Shown here in pieces: positions 16,923 to 24,741 of a stretch of DNA of 64,000 bases; positions within the stretch are counted from its first letter, which is position 1, and each line of letters opens with the position of its first letter. The stretch covers positions 248,001 through 312,000 of the forward strand of contig NZ_JABSNU010000005.1 in assembly GCF_013266735.1 (NCBI RefSeq), read 5' to 3'. The DNA is from Pedobacter foliorum (GTDB lineage Bacteria > Bacteroidota > Bacteroidia > Sphingobacteriales > Sphingobacteriaceae). A model generated the notes under the pieces. That model was given only the letters and a program-made list of their open reading frames with translations, was not told the DNA's origin and did no database searches. Made by a program: the position numbers and the translations under genes.

Positions 16923-17654
16923 ATGCACACACAAGAATGGTCGTGCCGTATTAAATCGGTACGTCAGAAAAGACGACTCGTTAAAACTGATCGTGATAAG
17001 CAACTGATAAAGCTTGATAAACGGCGTACAGAGCTTTGGCAACAAAAGAAGCTTTTACCGCTGATACCATTAGAGCATCCTTATCAACGTGGCTGGAAAC
17101 GGTTTTTTATACTTCGAGCAGACGTAAAACATAGCCCAAGGATGATGGTTTATGAAACACTGCTTGCGAAGATAAATACCGTTGAATACCATGAGGATAA
17201 GGAGTTTAAACGGAAGAAGCGACGTAAAAAGCGCTATGGATACGTGATGAAACAACAATTATTACGTGAGTTTTCCGCTTATAGCTGGCATGCTAACAAG
17301 ATGAATCTAACAGAGGACGAAAAGGCTTGCTTTACCTGCGTTGAAACCTTTGATGTTAAAACCAGGTGCGTAAATATAAAATACGTATTTACTGAGCCTT
17401 GGCGATATAAGTTAAAAGTTGAACCCCGGATGGTTACGCATATAAAGTTGATGGATCTGGATATTGAAAGGGAACTATCATATATACGCGATCATATTGA
17501 TAATCATAACCTGGCACCACGTATCAATTTGCTAACGCGAGGCAGAGGTTACCGTTGGAACGACTGGTTTTGCGAGCGTGATAAATATATTAACAAATTT
17601 AAAAACATACCTAGGTACAGCCCAAAAGAAGCTTATCTGGAATTAGAAACATAA
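16923..17654 (+). CDS. Unknown basic protein encoded upstream of RtcB
   Basis: About 243 residues, very basic, with no signal peptide or membrane segment. Features seen: an Arg/Lys-rich N-terminus, a KRKKRRKKRYG patch near residue 100, CFTCVETF with a CxxC, and a C-terminal DHIDNHNLAPRINLL, then RGRGYRWNDWFCERD. The composition suggests nucleic-acid binding. I know of no named family for it. A GTG at 16920 is an alternative start, but ATG 16923 overlaps the TGA of a three-codon frame (ATGAAAGTGTGATG), suggesting translational coupling. rtcB starts 6 bases after the stop, so the two are one operon. Confidence 0.8.
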   Translation: MHTQEWSCRIKSVRQKRRLVKTDRDKQLIKLDKRRTELWQQKKLLPLIPLEHPYQRGWKRFFILRADVKHSPRMMVYETLLAKINTVEYHEDKEFKRKKRRKKRYGYVMKQQLLREFSAYSWHANKMNLTEDEKACFTCVETFDVKTRCVNIKYVFTEPWRYKLKVEPRMVTHIKLMDLDIERELSYIRDHIDNHNLAPRINLLTRGRGYRWNDWFCERDKYINKFKNIPRYSPKEAYLELET

Positions 17655-17660
17655 ACCCAC

Positions 17661-19061
17661 ATGGGCAATTTAAGAACAAAAGATTTAAGTAAAATAGGTT
17701 ATCATAATGATCAGCTGCGAAGCCTGGTTATTGGCATAGCCTCCAAAAATTTCAAACACTACAGTAAACAACAATTGCTTGATCTGTTGGTGAATATTAA
17801 CAATGATCCGAAAGCATTTTTGGATAATGAATTAACCAGTAAAATAGCCGAAAAGATAATAGGCAAAGTAGAAGGGCCTTCGTTTAAAACTTACGAGTTA
17901 CGCGATGAACCAGTATTCTGTAAAACATATGGAGGTAAGGGGATTGAACAGTCAGCCAAAAAGCAAATGGAACTTGCCAATCTATTGCCGGTAAGCATAC
18001 AAAGTGCTTTAATGCCTGATGCGCATATGGGTTTTGGCTTGCCTATTGGCGGTGTGTTGGCTACAGATAATGCGGTAATCCCATACGCGGTGGGTATGGA
18101 TATTGGTTGCCGAATGGCGCTTTCTATTATAGATGAAAGTGATAGTTTTATAAAAAGGTTTGAATATCAAATAAAGCAGGCCTTAAAAAATCACACTCAT
18201 TTTGGAATGGAAGGTGGCTTGGATATGAGGCAAGAACATGAAGTATTAGATAGTTCGGTGTTCAATGAAATACCTTTTTTGAAACCATTAAGAGGTAAAG
18301 CGGTAAGGCAATTAGGTACATCGGGCAATGGTAACCACTTTGTAGAGTTTGGCGAAATTGAGTTGTTGGCCAATAATACCTTCGGATTACCTGCTAAGAA
18401 GTACACTGCATTATTAACACATTCCGGAAGTCGTGGTTTAGGTGCGGCCATAGCAAAGCACTACACAAAAGTAGCTATGGATAGCTGTAAGCTGCCAAGG
18501 TATGCACAGCAATTGGCTTGGTTGGACATTAACAGCGAAGCGGGGCAGGAGTATTGGCTTACTATGACATTGGCCGGTGATTATGCTAAAGCTTGTCATG
18601 ATCGTATCCACGCAAACCTGTTAAAAGCATTAGGGTTAAAGGCACTCTATGTAGTGGAAAATCATCACAATTTTGCCTGGAAGGATAAATTGATCGATGG
18701 TAAGGAAGTGATTATACACCGTAAGGGTGCAACCCCGGCGCATAAAGGTGAACTGGGTATCATTCCCGGTAGTATGACAACACCGGCTTATCTGGTATCG
18801 GGCAAAGGAAACAACGATGCATTATGCTCTGCATCGCATGGTGCTGGCCGTGCTATGAGCAGGCAAAAGGCTAAGGATAGTATGACTGTGTCTGCAATGA
18901 AAAAGTTACTTGCTAATGCCCGTGTTACCTTAATTGGAGGAACAGTTGAAGAGAACCCTTTAGCTTATAAGGATATTGAAACTGTTATAGCTGCACAACA
19001 TGATTTGGTTGATATCCAGGGCAAATTCTATCCACGTATTGTTAGAATGAATAAGGAATAG
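17661..19061 (+). CDS. rtcB: RNA ligase RtcB
   Basis: A 466-residue RtcB protein, which joins RNA 2',3'-cyclic phosphate or 3'-phosphate ends to 5'-OH ends using GTP and Mn2+. Conserved elements: MPDAHMGFGLPIGG, GMDIGC (Asp147, Cys150 metal ligands), GNGNHFVEFGE (His226), LTHSGSRGLG (His254), VENHHN (His335), HRKGATPAH, and ASHGAGRAMSR with His393 as the likely guanylylated residue. The family Gly after the Cys is Arg here (GCRM). An N-terminal extension of about 70 residues precedes the core. No RtcA or PrfH partner is present; the unknown basic protein upstream is its only operon neighbour. Confidence 0.95.
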   Translation: MGNLRTKDLSKIGYHNDQLRSLVIGIASKNFKHYSKQQLLDLLVNINNDPKAFLDNELTSKIAEKIIGKVEGPSFKTYELRDEPVFCKTYGGKGIEQSAKKQMELANLLPVSIQSALMPDAHMGFGLPIGGVLATDNAVIPYAVGMDIGCRMALSIIDESDSFIKRFEYQIKQALKNHTHFGMEGGLDMRQEHEVLDSSVFNEIPFLKPLRGKAVRQLGTSGNGNHFVEFGEIELLANNTFGLPAKKYTALLTHSGSRGLGAAIAKHYTKVAMDSCKLPRYAQQLAWLDINSEAGQEYWLTMTLAGDYAKACHDRIHANLLKALGLKALYVVENHHNFAWKDKLIDGKEVIIHRKGATPAHKGELGIIPGSMTTPAYLVSGKGNNDALCSASHGAGRAMSRQKAKDSMTVSAMKKLLANARVTLIGGTVEENPLAYKDIETVIAAQHDLVDIQGKFYPRIVRMNKE

Positions 19062-19131
19062 TGATGAAGGATATTATGATGCAAATTACATCAGGTTACG
19101 GTACTTTATCAATAATTAGGTTTGAATTGTG

Positions 19132-19139
19132 TAACTTTG
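19132..19139 (+). promoter_or_regulatory. -7 box directly before the AraC gene start
   Basis: TAACTTTG is an exact TAnnTTTG match ending only 4 bases before the ATG at 19144. A transcript from it would start at or within a few bases of the ATG, so the mRNA would be leaderless or nearly so. Confidence 0.5.
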
Positions 19140-19143
19140 TTTT

Positions 19144-20046
19144 ATGGCACATACGGAGACACTAGAGGATTTCTACAAGAAAAAGTTTAATTGGTTACCT
19201 GATAATCTCAGTCAGGATATTGGACACTTTAATGTATTTAAATCCGAGGACTTTCATGTCCCTGGTGCAAAGCCCGTTCAGTACAGTCGCCGGGATTTCT
19301 ACAAGATCAGTCTCTTCAGGGGTAAAGGGGTTATTCATTATGCAGATAAAAGCATAGAAATGGATGGAACTGCATTGGTTTTCTTTAACCCTGTTGTCCC
19401 TTATACTTTTGAAAATCTAAATGACAAGCATTCAGGCAGATTTTGTATTTATAAGGAGTCTTTTTTTACCGAGATGCTGCGCAGTAATATCCATCAATTG
19501 CCTATGTTTTCTCCTGGAGCAAATCCTGTTTATGTGCTTAACGCTGAGCAAGAAGCAATTGTATTGGCTTTGTTTGATAAGATGTTGTCGGAACTTAATT
19601 CCGACTACATTTTTAAATACGACTTACTTCGCAATTACGTTACTGAGTTGATTCACTACGCTTTGAAGATACAGCCGTCTAATCGCCTCTATCAACATCC
19701 GGATGCTAATTCACGTATCACAGCTATATTTACAGAACTTCTTGAGCGACAGTTTCCTATAGAATCTCCATCGCAAAGGTTTGGCCTGCGCTCTGCTAAA
19801 GATTTTGCCGATCAATTATCGGTACACGTTAACCATCTTAATCGGGCTGTACGGCAGACAACTGGAAAAACAACTACTGATCATATTATGGAGCGGCTAG
19901 CCAGCGAGGCCAGGGCACTTTTACGCCATACGAACTGGAATGTTTCTGAAATAAGCTATTGTCTTGGTTTCGAAGCACCCACGCATTTCAATAATTTTTT
20001 CAAAAAACAGACCAGTACTACTCCGTCAGCATTCCGTATTGTTTGA
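19144..20046 (+). CDS. AraC-family transcriptional regulator
   Basis: A 300-residue regulator with an N-terminal cupin-like sensor part (about 30-120; VIHYADKSIEMDG, FFNPVVPYTFEN) and a C-terminal AraC helix-turn-helix pair (about 200-300; SAKDFADQLSVHVNHLNRAV, then ISYCLGFEAPTHFNNFFKK). No ribosome site is seen and a -7 box lies 4 bases upstream. The SDR gene 81 bases downstream, with its own -7 box, is a probable target, an arrangement often seen for this AraC subgroup. Confidence 0.9.
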   Translation: MAHTETLEDFYKKKFNWLPDNLSQDIGHFNVFKSEDFHVPGAKPVQYSRRDFYKISLFRGKGVIHYADKSIEMDGTALVFFNPVVPYTFENLNDKHSGRFCIYKESFFTEMLRSNIHQLPMFSPGANPVYVLNAEQEAIVLALFDKMLSELNSDYIFKYDLLRNYVTELIHYALKIQPSNRLYQHPDANSRITAIFTELLERQFPIESPSQRFGLRSAKDFADQLSVHVNHLNRAVRQTTGKTTTDHIMERLASEARALLRHTNWNVSEISYCLGFEAPTHFNNFFKKQTSTTPSAFRIV

Positions 20047-20098
20047 ATTTCGTAATGATCGGTTTGATCAGCGTACACGCTCAGCTGTCGTTTCCCTA

Positions 20099-20106
20099 TA
20101 TCTTTG
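20099..20106 (+). promoter_or_regulatory. -7 box of the SDR gene
   Basis: TATCTTTG matches TAnnTTTG and is followed by TATTGT. It lies 21 bases before the ATG at 20128, giving a leader of about 15 bases. A similar CATCTTTGTATTGT precedes the hydrolase gene at 43283. Confidence 0.55.
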
Positions 20107-20127
20107 TATTGTAAAAACAAACGAAAT

Positions 20128-20967
20128 ATGGAGAAAATCAGAACTTGGTTTATTACGGGGGCTTCCAAAGGATTTGGATTAAGCCTGGTAAAACAATTAC
20201 TTCAGGCGGGGCAGAATGTTGCAGCTACTTCCCGCGATTTAAAGGCATTGGTAGATGCCGTTGGCGTTACCGCACCAAACTTTCTACCGCTGCAGGTAGA
20301 ACTTAATAATGAAGATAGTGTTGGTTGTGCTATCCATCAGACAAATGCAGCCTTTAAAAGCATCGACGTTGTAATAAATAATGCAGGCTATGGTATTGGA
20401 GGAAGTATCGAAGAATTAAGTGATCGTGAAACCCGCAATAGCTTTGAGATAAATGTCTTTGGAACACTGAACGTTATCCGAATGGTAATGCCTTATATGC
20501 GCAGTCAAATGTCAGGACATATTATTAATATATCTTCGATAGCCGGTATAACGGGTACAAGCGGATGGTCAGTTTATGCAGCTACAAAGTTTTCAGTTGT
20601 CGGATTGTCTGAGGTTCTTGCGCAGGATGTTGCAGAATTTGGAGTTAAAGTAACGGTGATTGCGCCTGGCGCATTTCGCACTAATTTTCTAAACGAGGAT
20701 TCAATCAATATCGCGCAGCATACCATTCCTGAGTACACTGAGATGCATAATGCTCAGAAGATGCTTCTGGAAAAAAAAGGTAAGCAAATTGGCGACCCTG
20801 AAAAAGCAGCAGCAGCCATTATTGAGGTAGCTCATTTAGAAAACCCTCCACTTTACCTTTTGCTTGGGGATGATGCTTATGATCGTGCTATGTCCAAATT
20901 GGATAGGCTTAAAAAGGATTATTTACTCAACGAAGAGTTGTCCAAAGCTATGGCTTATAACGGATGA
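20128..20967 (+). CDS. Short-chain dehydrogenase/reductase
   Basis: A 279-residue classical SDR oxidoreductase using NAD(P)H. It shows the cofactor motif TGASKGFG near the N-terminus, NNAG, a catalytic Ser in NISSIAG, and YAATK for the Tyr-Lys pair. The start at ATG 20128 is chosen over a TTG eight codons earlier because the latter overlaps the -7 box. The gene follows its probable AraC regulator. Substrate unknown. Confidence 0.9.
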   Translation: MEKIRTWFITGASKGFGLSLVKQLLQAGQNVAATSRDLKALVDAVGVTAPNFLPLQVELNNEDSVGCAIHQTNAAFKSIDVVINNAGYGIGGSIEELSDRETRNSFEINVFGTLNVIRMVMPYMRSQMSGHIINISSIAGITGTSGWSVYAATKFSVVGLSEVLAQDVAEFGVKVTVIAPGAFRTNFLNEDSINIAQHTIPEYTEMHNAQKMLLEKKGKQIGDPEKAAAAIIEVAHLENPPLYLLLGDDAYDRAMSKLDRLKKDYLLNEELSKAMAYNG

Positions 20968-21052
20968 TCAGGTAGTTTTTAAGCTATCTCCATTATAGTT
21001 TACTTGTTGTCCGAAAGCGCTAAAGTTGGTAGTAATCACAAATCGTGCAGAA

Positions 21053-21213
21053 GAAAGAAGGTGTCCAAAAGGGAAGGTCGTCATTCTGAATTTATTTCAG
21101 AATCTCGCAATTGCTACACAAAACCTGCTTAAACGAGATTCTGAAATAAATTCAGAATGACGATGAGCATATTCGAATAGTAATTAAACCCTTTTGGACA
21201 CCCTCTTTCTTTG
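21053..21213. repeat. Dispersed palindromic repeat, copy A
   Basis: A near-complete palindrome between convergent genes. The outer arms (21054-21073 and 21189-21208) match in all but one position around GGTGTCCAAAAGGG. The inner arms (21079-21107 and 21134-21162) form a perfect 29-base inverted repeat around CGTCATTCTGAATTTA. Related copies lie near 39333 and 43999. It has no coding capacity, and would make a strong bidirectional hairpin. Confidence 0.9.
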
Positions 21214-21242
21214 TTTATATCATATCAATGGAAAACGATTTG

Positions 21243-22892
21243 TTATTTGATGATGTCTACCTGACTTCCTGAATTTTGATTGATGCAAAGTATGCCACCT
21301 TTATCAAGTGACTGCCAAAACCATCCGGTTTTATTCTTGTCATTACTTTCTTTCAACGGTTTTCCGTTTACACTTACTTTAACAGGTTTGCTTGTGAGTG
21401 TTAAAAGATCTTTAGACGATTGATCAAAAATTCTATAAGAGATTTTGTCATTTTGATAGTCTATATGCTGAACAGTTGAAGAGGTTTTTAGCAGGTGATC
21501 TGAGTCTGAAGGAGCTAACTGAGGTGCTATTGACATTGCACGGATGTAGTGACGGACATAATCTCCATAACCATCGGTCATCCAGACATCATTAGTAGGA
21601 TAATAGTTTTTGCCGTCAAAATCAACCGCATAGGTTGCCCATGTTAACGCTCTTACAGCATTACGTGTAAGTGTAGTATCACCTGTCATTGCCCAATACA
21701 ATAATTCCATTGAAGCCTGACGTGCAGTGTGACTATTGCCTACAACGGGATAGGCAGTTTGTTCATTAGTTACTGTTACGCCGTATTTTGCCCAATCCTT
21801 ATTGTTAAAGGTGGTGTGTACCCAGTTAAATATGCTATTTACCGTTTTTTTCCAATCGGCATACAGTTCTTTATGCTCCATTACATACATGGCGTAAGTA
21901 GTGGCATTAATCTGGGTTTTAGAATAACCTGGCACGTCCTCAAAGAAAGGTCCCCAGTCGTTTGTTTTCTCCGGGTAGTTTTTGAACCAGCTTAAGGTTT
22001 GGTTAAAAGCTTTTTGATACTGTGCTTTATTCCCTTTATTCAATTTAATTAATTCACTGAATAGCTCCAGTGTGCCTGTAAAATTAGTTGTGTATGTACC
22101 TTTTCTAGGTTCTTTATAGAAATCATTTTTCCCAAGATCAGCTACCTTACCGGTTATTGCGTTTACTTTAAACGGCCATGGTGAATGATTTGCATCTCCG
22201 GATTTTATTGTAGAAGCCATTGTATTTGCAATTTTTATTGCTACATCTAGGTATTTGGTTTCCCCGGTTTTCTTATATAAACGAACGAGTTCAAAACCTA
22301 AAGACCCTGCTTTATCTGGTTGAAGCACGCCTTTTCCGGCCATCATGTCTCCATCGTAAATTCCTGATTCTACATCTGTATTGTACGGATAGGGGATGTT
22401 TGGCCATTTACATGTAGGAGATGATATGGAATGTGCCAGGTAATAATCGGCCTGATATTTCATGTCTGTTATGATTGCCTCATCGCCTGAATAATTATAC
22501 AGTAAATCCCATGATGAAATACCCATAGCAACCTGATCGCCGCCAATTCCGCGTTTATCATGTTCTGCCTTCCACACCTGGTGATTCATGTAGTATTTTT
22601 CACCATTGGTGTCAATTTCCATATCCTTCCAGAACTTCCAAACCAGCTTTAATGTTTGATCATAAGATTTACCAAGATCTGTAGCGTACCATGGTAAAAG
22701 GTTGCCTGATCCATCTACCCGTACAGTGTGGTAAATGATAGAATCTGGTAGTATGTGGGCACCTTCAGACTTTAACAGATCTTTGTTTAATATGCCATAC
22801 TGCGCCTGAGTGGTGTTGTTTACAAGTAATAGAGCCAAAAGCACTAATGCACCTTTGCCTATGTTTTTTATGCCTGAGTTGTTTATTTTCAT
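21243..22892 (-). CDS. Secreted alpha/alpha-barrel carbohydrate-active protein
   Basis: A 549-residue protein with an N-terminal signal peptide (about 1-30, ending TQAQ). Repeated helix-pair signatures (WDLLYNYSGDEAIITDMKYQ, AGSLGFELVRLYKKTGETKY, FSELIKLNKGNKAQYQKAF) suggest an (alpha/alpha)6 toroid, a fold of many glycoside hydrolases, epimerases and polysaccharide lyases. The C-terminal 90 residues look like a small beta-domain. I cannot name a CAZy family. It is the last gene of the SusC/SusD locus and 27 bases after SusD, so it probably acts on the imported glycan. Confidence 0.72.
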   Translation of the reverse strand: MKINNSGIKNIGKGALVLLALLLVNNTTQAQYGILNKDLLKSEGAHILPDSIIYHTVRVDGSGNLLPWYATDLGKSYDQTLKLVWKFWKDMEIDTNGEKYYMNHQVWKAEHDKRGIGGDQVAMGISSWDLLYNYSGDEAIITDMKYQADYYLAHSISSPTCKWPNIPYPYNTDVESGIYDGDMMAGKGVLQPDKAGSLGFELVRLYKKTGETKYLDVAIKIANTMASTIKSGDANHSPWPFKVNAITGKVADLGKNDFYKEPRKGTYTTNFTGTLELFSELIKLNKGNKAQYQKAFNQTLSWFKNYPEKTNDWGPFFEDVPGYSKTQINATTYAMYVMEHKELYADWKKTVNSIFNWVHTTFNNKDWAKYGVTVTNEQTAYPVVGNSHTARQASMELLYWAMTGDTTLTRNAVRALTWATYAVDFDGKNYYPTNDVWMTDGYGDYVRHYIRAMSIAPQLAPSDSDHLLKTSSTVQHIDYQNDKISYRIFDQSSKDLLTLTSKPVKVSVNGKPLKESNDKNKTGWFWQSLDKGGILCINQNSGSQVDIIK

Positions 22893-22919
22893 TTTTCTAC
22901 AAGTTACTTAATGAGTTGA

Positions 22920-24737
22920 TTAATAATTAGGATTTTGGAACAGTAGCGAATTTTTATTCATTTCATCTCTGGAAACAGGAAACAAATAAGCCTTATCTAA
23001 CCATGCGCTTTGCTGTACTACATAAGGTGTAATAGTGGGGATTGTTGCGGTGGTGTGGTTTGCATTTAACTTATAAACTACATTTACTCCGCTAAATTGC
23101 TGATAAGCTTCTGATGCTATTAACCAGCGTCTAACATCATAGAAACGATGTTCTTCAAATGCCAGTTCTACTCTTCTTTCGTTGCGGTAGCGGTCTCGTA
23201 ATGCAATTCCAGATTCTGTTATGTTTGGCATGCCGGCTCTTTTTCTAATCTGATTGAGCGCATCCTTTGCATCAGTTTCCTGATTTAAAGCAATACAAGC
23301 CTCGGCATAATTTAAAAGTACTTCGGCATACCGCATGTAGCGCCATGGTGTTCCATTGGTGCTAAACTGGCCATTAACAGCGGGATCAATAAATTTTTTA
23401 AGGTAATAGCCCGTGTAACCGCCATTGAAATTTTCTACGGGCCCTTTTCTACTGTCTAGCCCATATACTTCTTCCATTGAATTACTGGTGCTGTTCCAGC
23501 GTTGCCAGGTGCCTACCTGTATTACGCCGACAGGATCCAGGCCGGTGATATCTGCTGGGCGTGGTTTAAATTTAACGCCTTCATATAATATGGATGCATA
23601 AAAGCGCGGGTCTCTGTTCTTGTAAGGTTCTGTAGATTTAAGAGGGTCTGTCCAGCTAAATGGGGTGCCGTCCGACATCTCAAAATGATCTACCATTTCT
23701 CCTGAAGGCGTGTCTTGTCCGTACAAGTGGTATCCATTAGGTCCTGAAACAAGCGATAATGAGTTTAGGTCAGGAGATCCATTAAGCGAGGTAACTTTAA
23801 AATACCTTACCCAAATGTCTTCTTCAGTGCCGTCAGATAAAAAGATATTGGAGAAGTTTTGTGATACGGGGTCGCCAGGTGCAGGATTTGCTTTGTAAAG
23901 GTGATAAATTCCAAGATCCATGACTGCTTTTGCAGCATCTCTGGTGGCTCTCCATCTGGTGTCCCTGTCTTCGTCCATGTACCTGACTAGTTCTTGATGT
24001 GGATATCCCTGAAAAACAGTCTTATTGTGCAAATCACTTGCCGCATACAATAAAGTTCTTGCCTTAAGTGTAAGTGCTGCTCCTTTTGTAACTCGGCCCA
24101 TATTACTTCCGCTTTGAACAAGTGGGAGTAAAGCTGCTGCAGAATCACATTGTTTAGTTATAAAACTAATACAATCACTATAGGATGCTCTTTTTACTTC
24201 AAAGGTATCATTTAAGCCATATGCTTTTGTGATTAGAGGTACGCCACCATATAGGCTTACTAATTGATGGTAAAGATATGCACGTAAAAAATAGACTTCT
24301 CCGGCCATTCTATCTTTTAATGATGCTCCATCTACTTTAATAGATGCATCGAAAGTAGATGAGTTTATTTTTTCAAAAAAGATGTTACAGGCCCTGATGT
24401 TTTTATACAATTTCTCCCAGTTCTCATGCGGCCATGATGCGAGGTCATCAGGTGTAATCAAACTATTGTTGAATTCAAAGAAACTAAACCATTGGTCATG
24501 CATTTCATCAACAAACTCGGCTTTTAGTAAACCGTCTCCACCATTGGCTGGATTATCAACATTGAGATAAATTCCATTAACGAATGCCTGAATTAGATTA
24601 GGGTCATGCCAGATGTCGTCAGGCGAGAACTCTGTGAGTGGTTTAGTATTCAGGAAATCTTTTTTACAAGATATAGTTGATACCATAAAGCATATTATGA
24701 TACCGAAGGTTCTTAATATATTTTTCATGTCTTTCAT
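22920..24737 (-). CDS. SusD/RagB-family outer membrane lipoprotein
   Basis: A 605-residue SusD homologue, a surface glycan-binding lipoprotein that caps the SusC barrel. The lipobox ends at Cys24 (VSTISCKK), followed by FLNTKPLTEFSPDDIW. The TPR-like helices and the C-terminal pattern (RYAEVLLNYAEACIAL, ALNQIRKRAGMP, RNERRVELAFEEHRFYDVRRW) are typical. It starts 4 bases after the SusC stop. An ATG three codons in (24728) is an alternative start. Confidence 0.95.
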   Translation of the reverse strand: MKDMKNILRTFGIIICFMVSTISCKKDFLNTKPLTEFSPDDIWHDPNLIQAFVNGIYLNVDNPANGGDGLLKAEFVDEMHDQWFSFFEFNNSLITPDDLASWPHENWEKLYKNIRACNIFFEKINSSTFDASIKVDGASLKDRMAGEVYFLRAYLYHQLVSLYGGVPLITKAYGLNDTFEVKRASYSDCISFITKQCDSAAALLPLVQSGSNMGRVTKGAALTLKARTLLYAASDLHNKTVFQGYPHQELVRYMDEDRDTRWRATRDAAKAVMDLGIYHLYKANPAPGDPVSQNFSNIFLSDGTEEDIWVRYFKVTSLNGSPDLNSLSLVSGPNGYHLYGQDTPSGEMVDHFEMSDGTPFSWTDPLKSTEPYKNRDPRFYASILYEGVKFKPRPADITGLDPVGVIQVGTWQRWNSTSNSMEEVYGLDSRKGPVENFNGGYTGYYLKKFIDPAVNGQFSTNGTPWRYMRYAEVLLNYAEACIALNQETDAKDALNQIRKRAGMPNITESGIALRDRYRNERRVELAFEEHRFYDVRRWLIASEAYQQFSGVNVVYKLNANHTTATIPTITPYVVQQSAWLDKAYLFPVSRDEMNKNSLLFQNPNY

Positions 24738-24741
24738 GGAA

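Noticed and set aside
17661..19061. RtcB-PrfH rRNA repair pair
   Set aside because: The neighbouring protein has no release-factor GGQ motif or domain pattern, so this is not the prfH-type locus.
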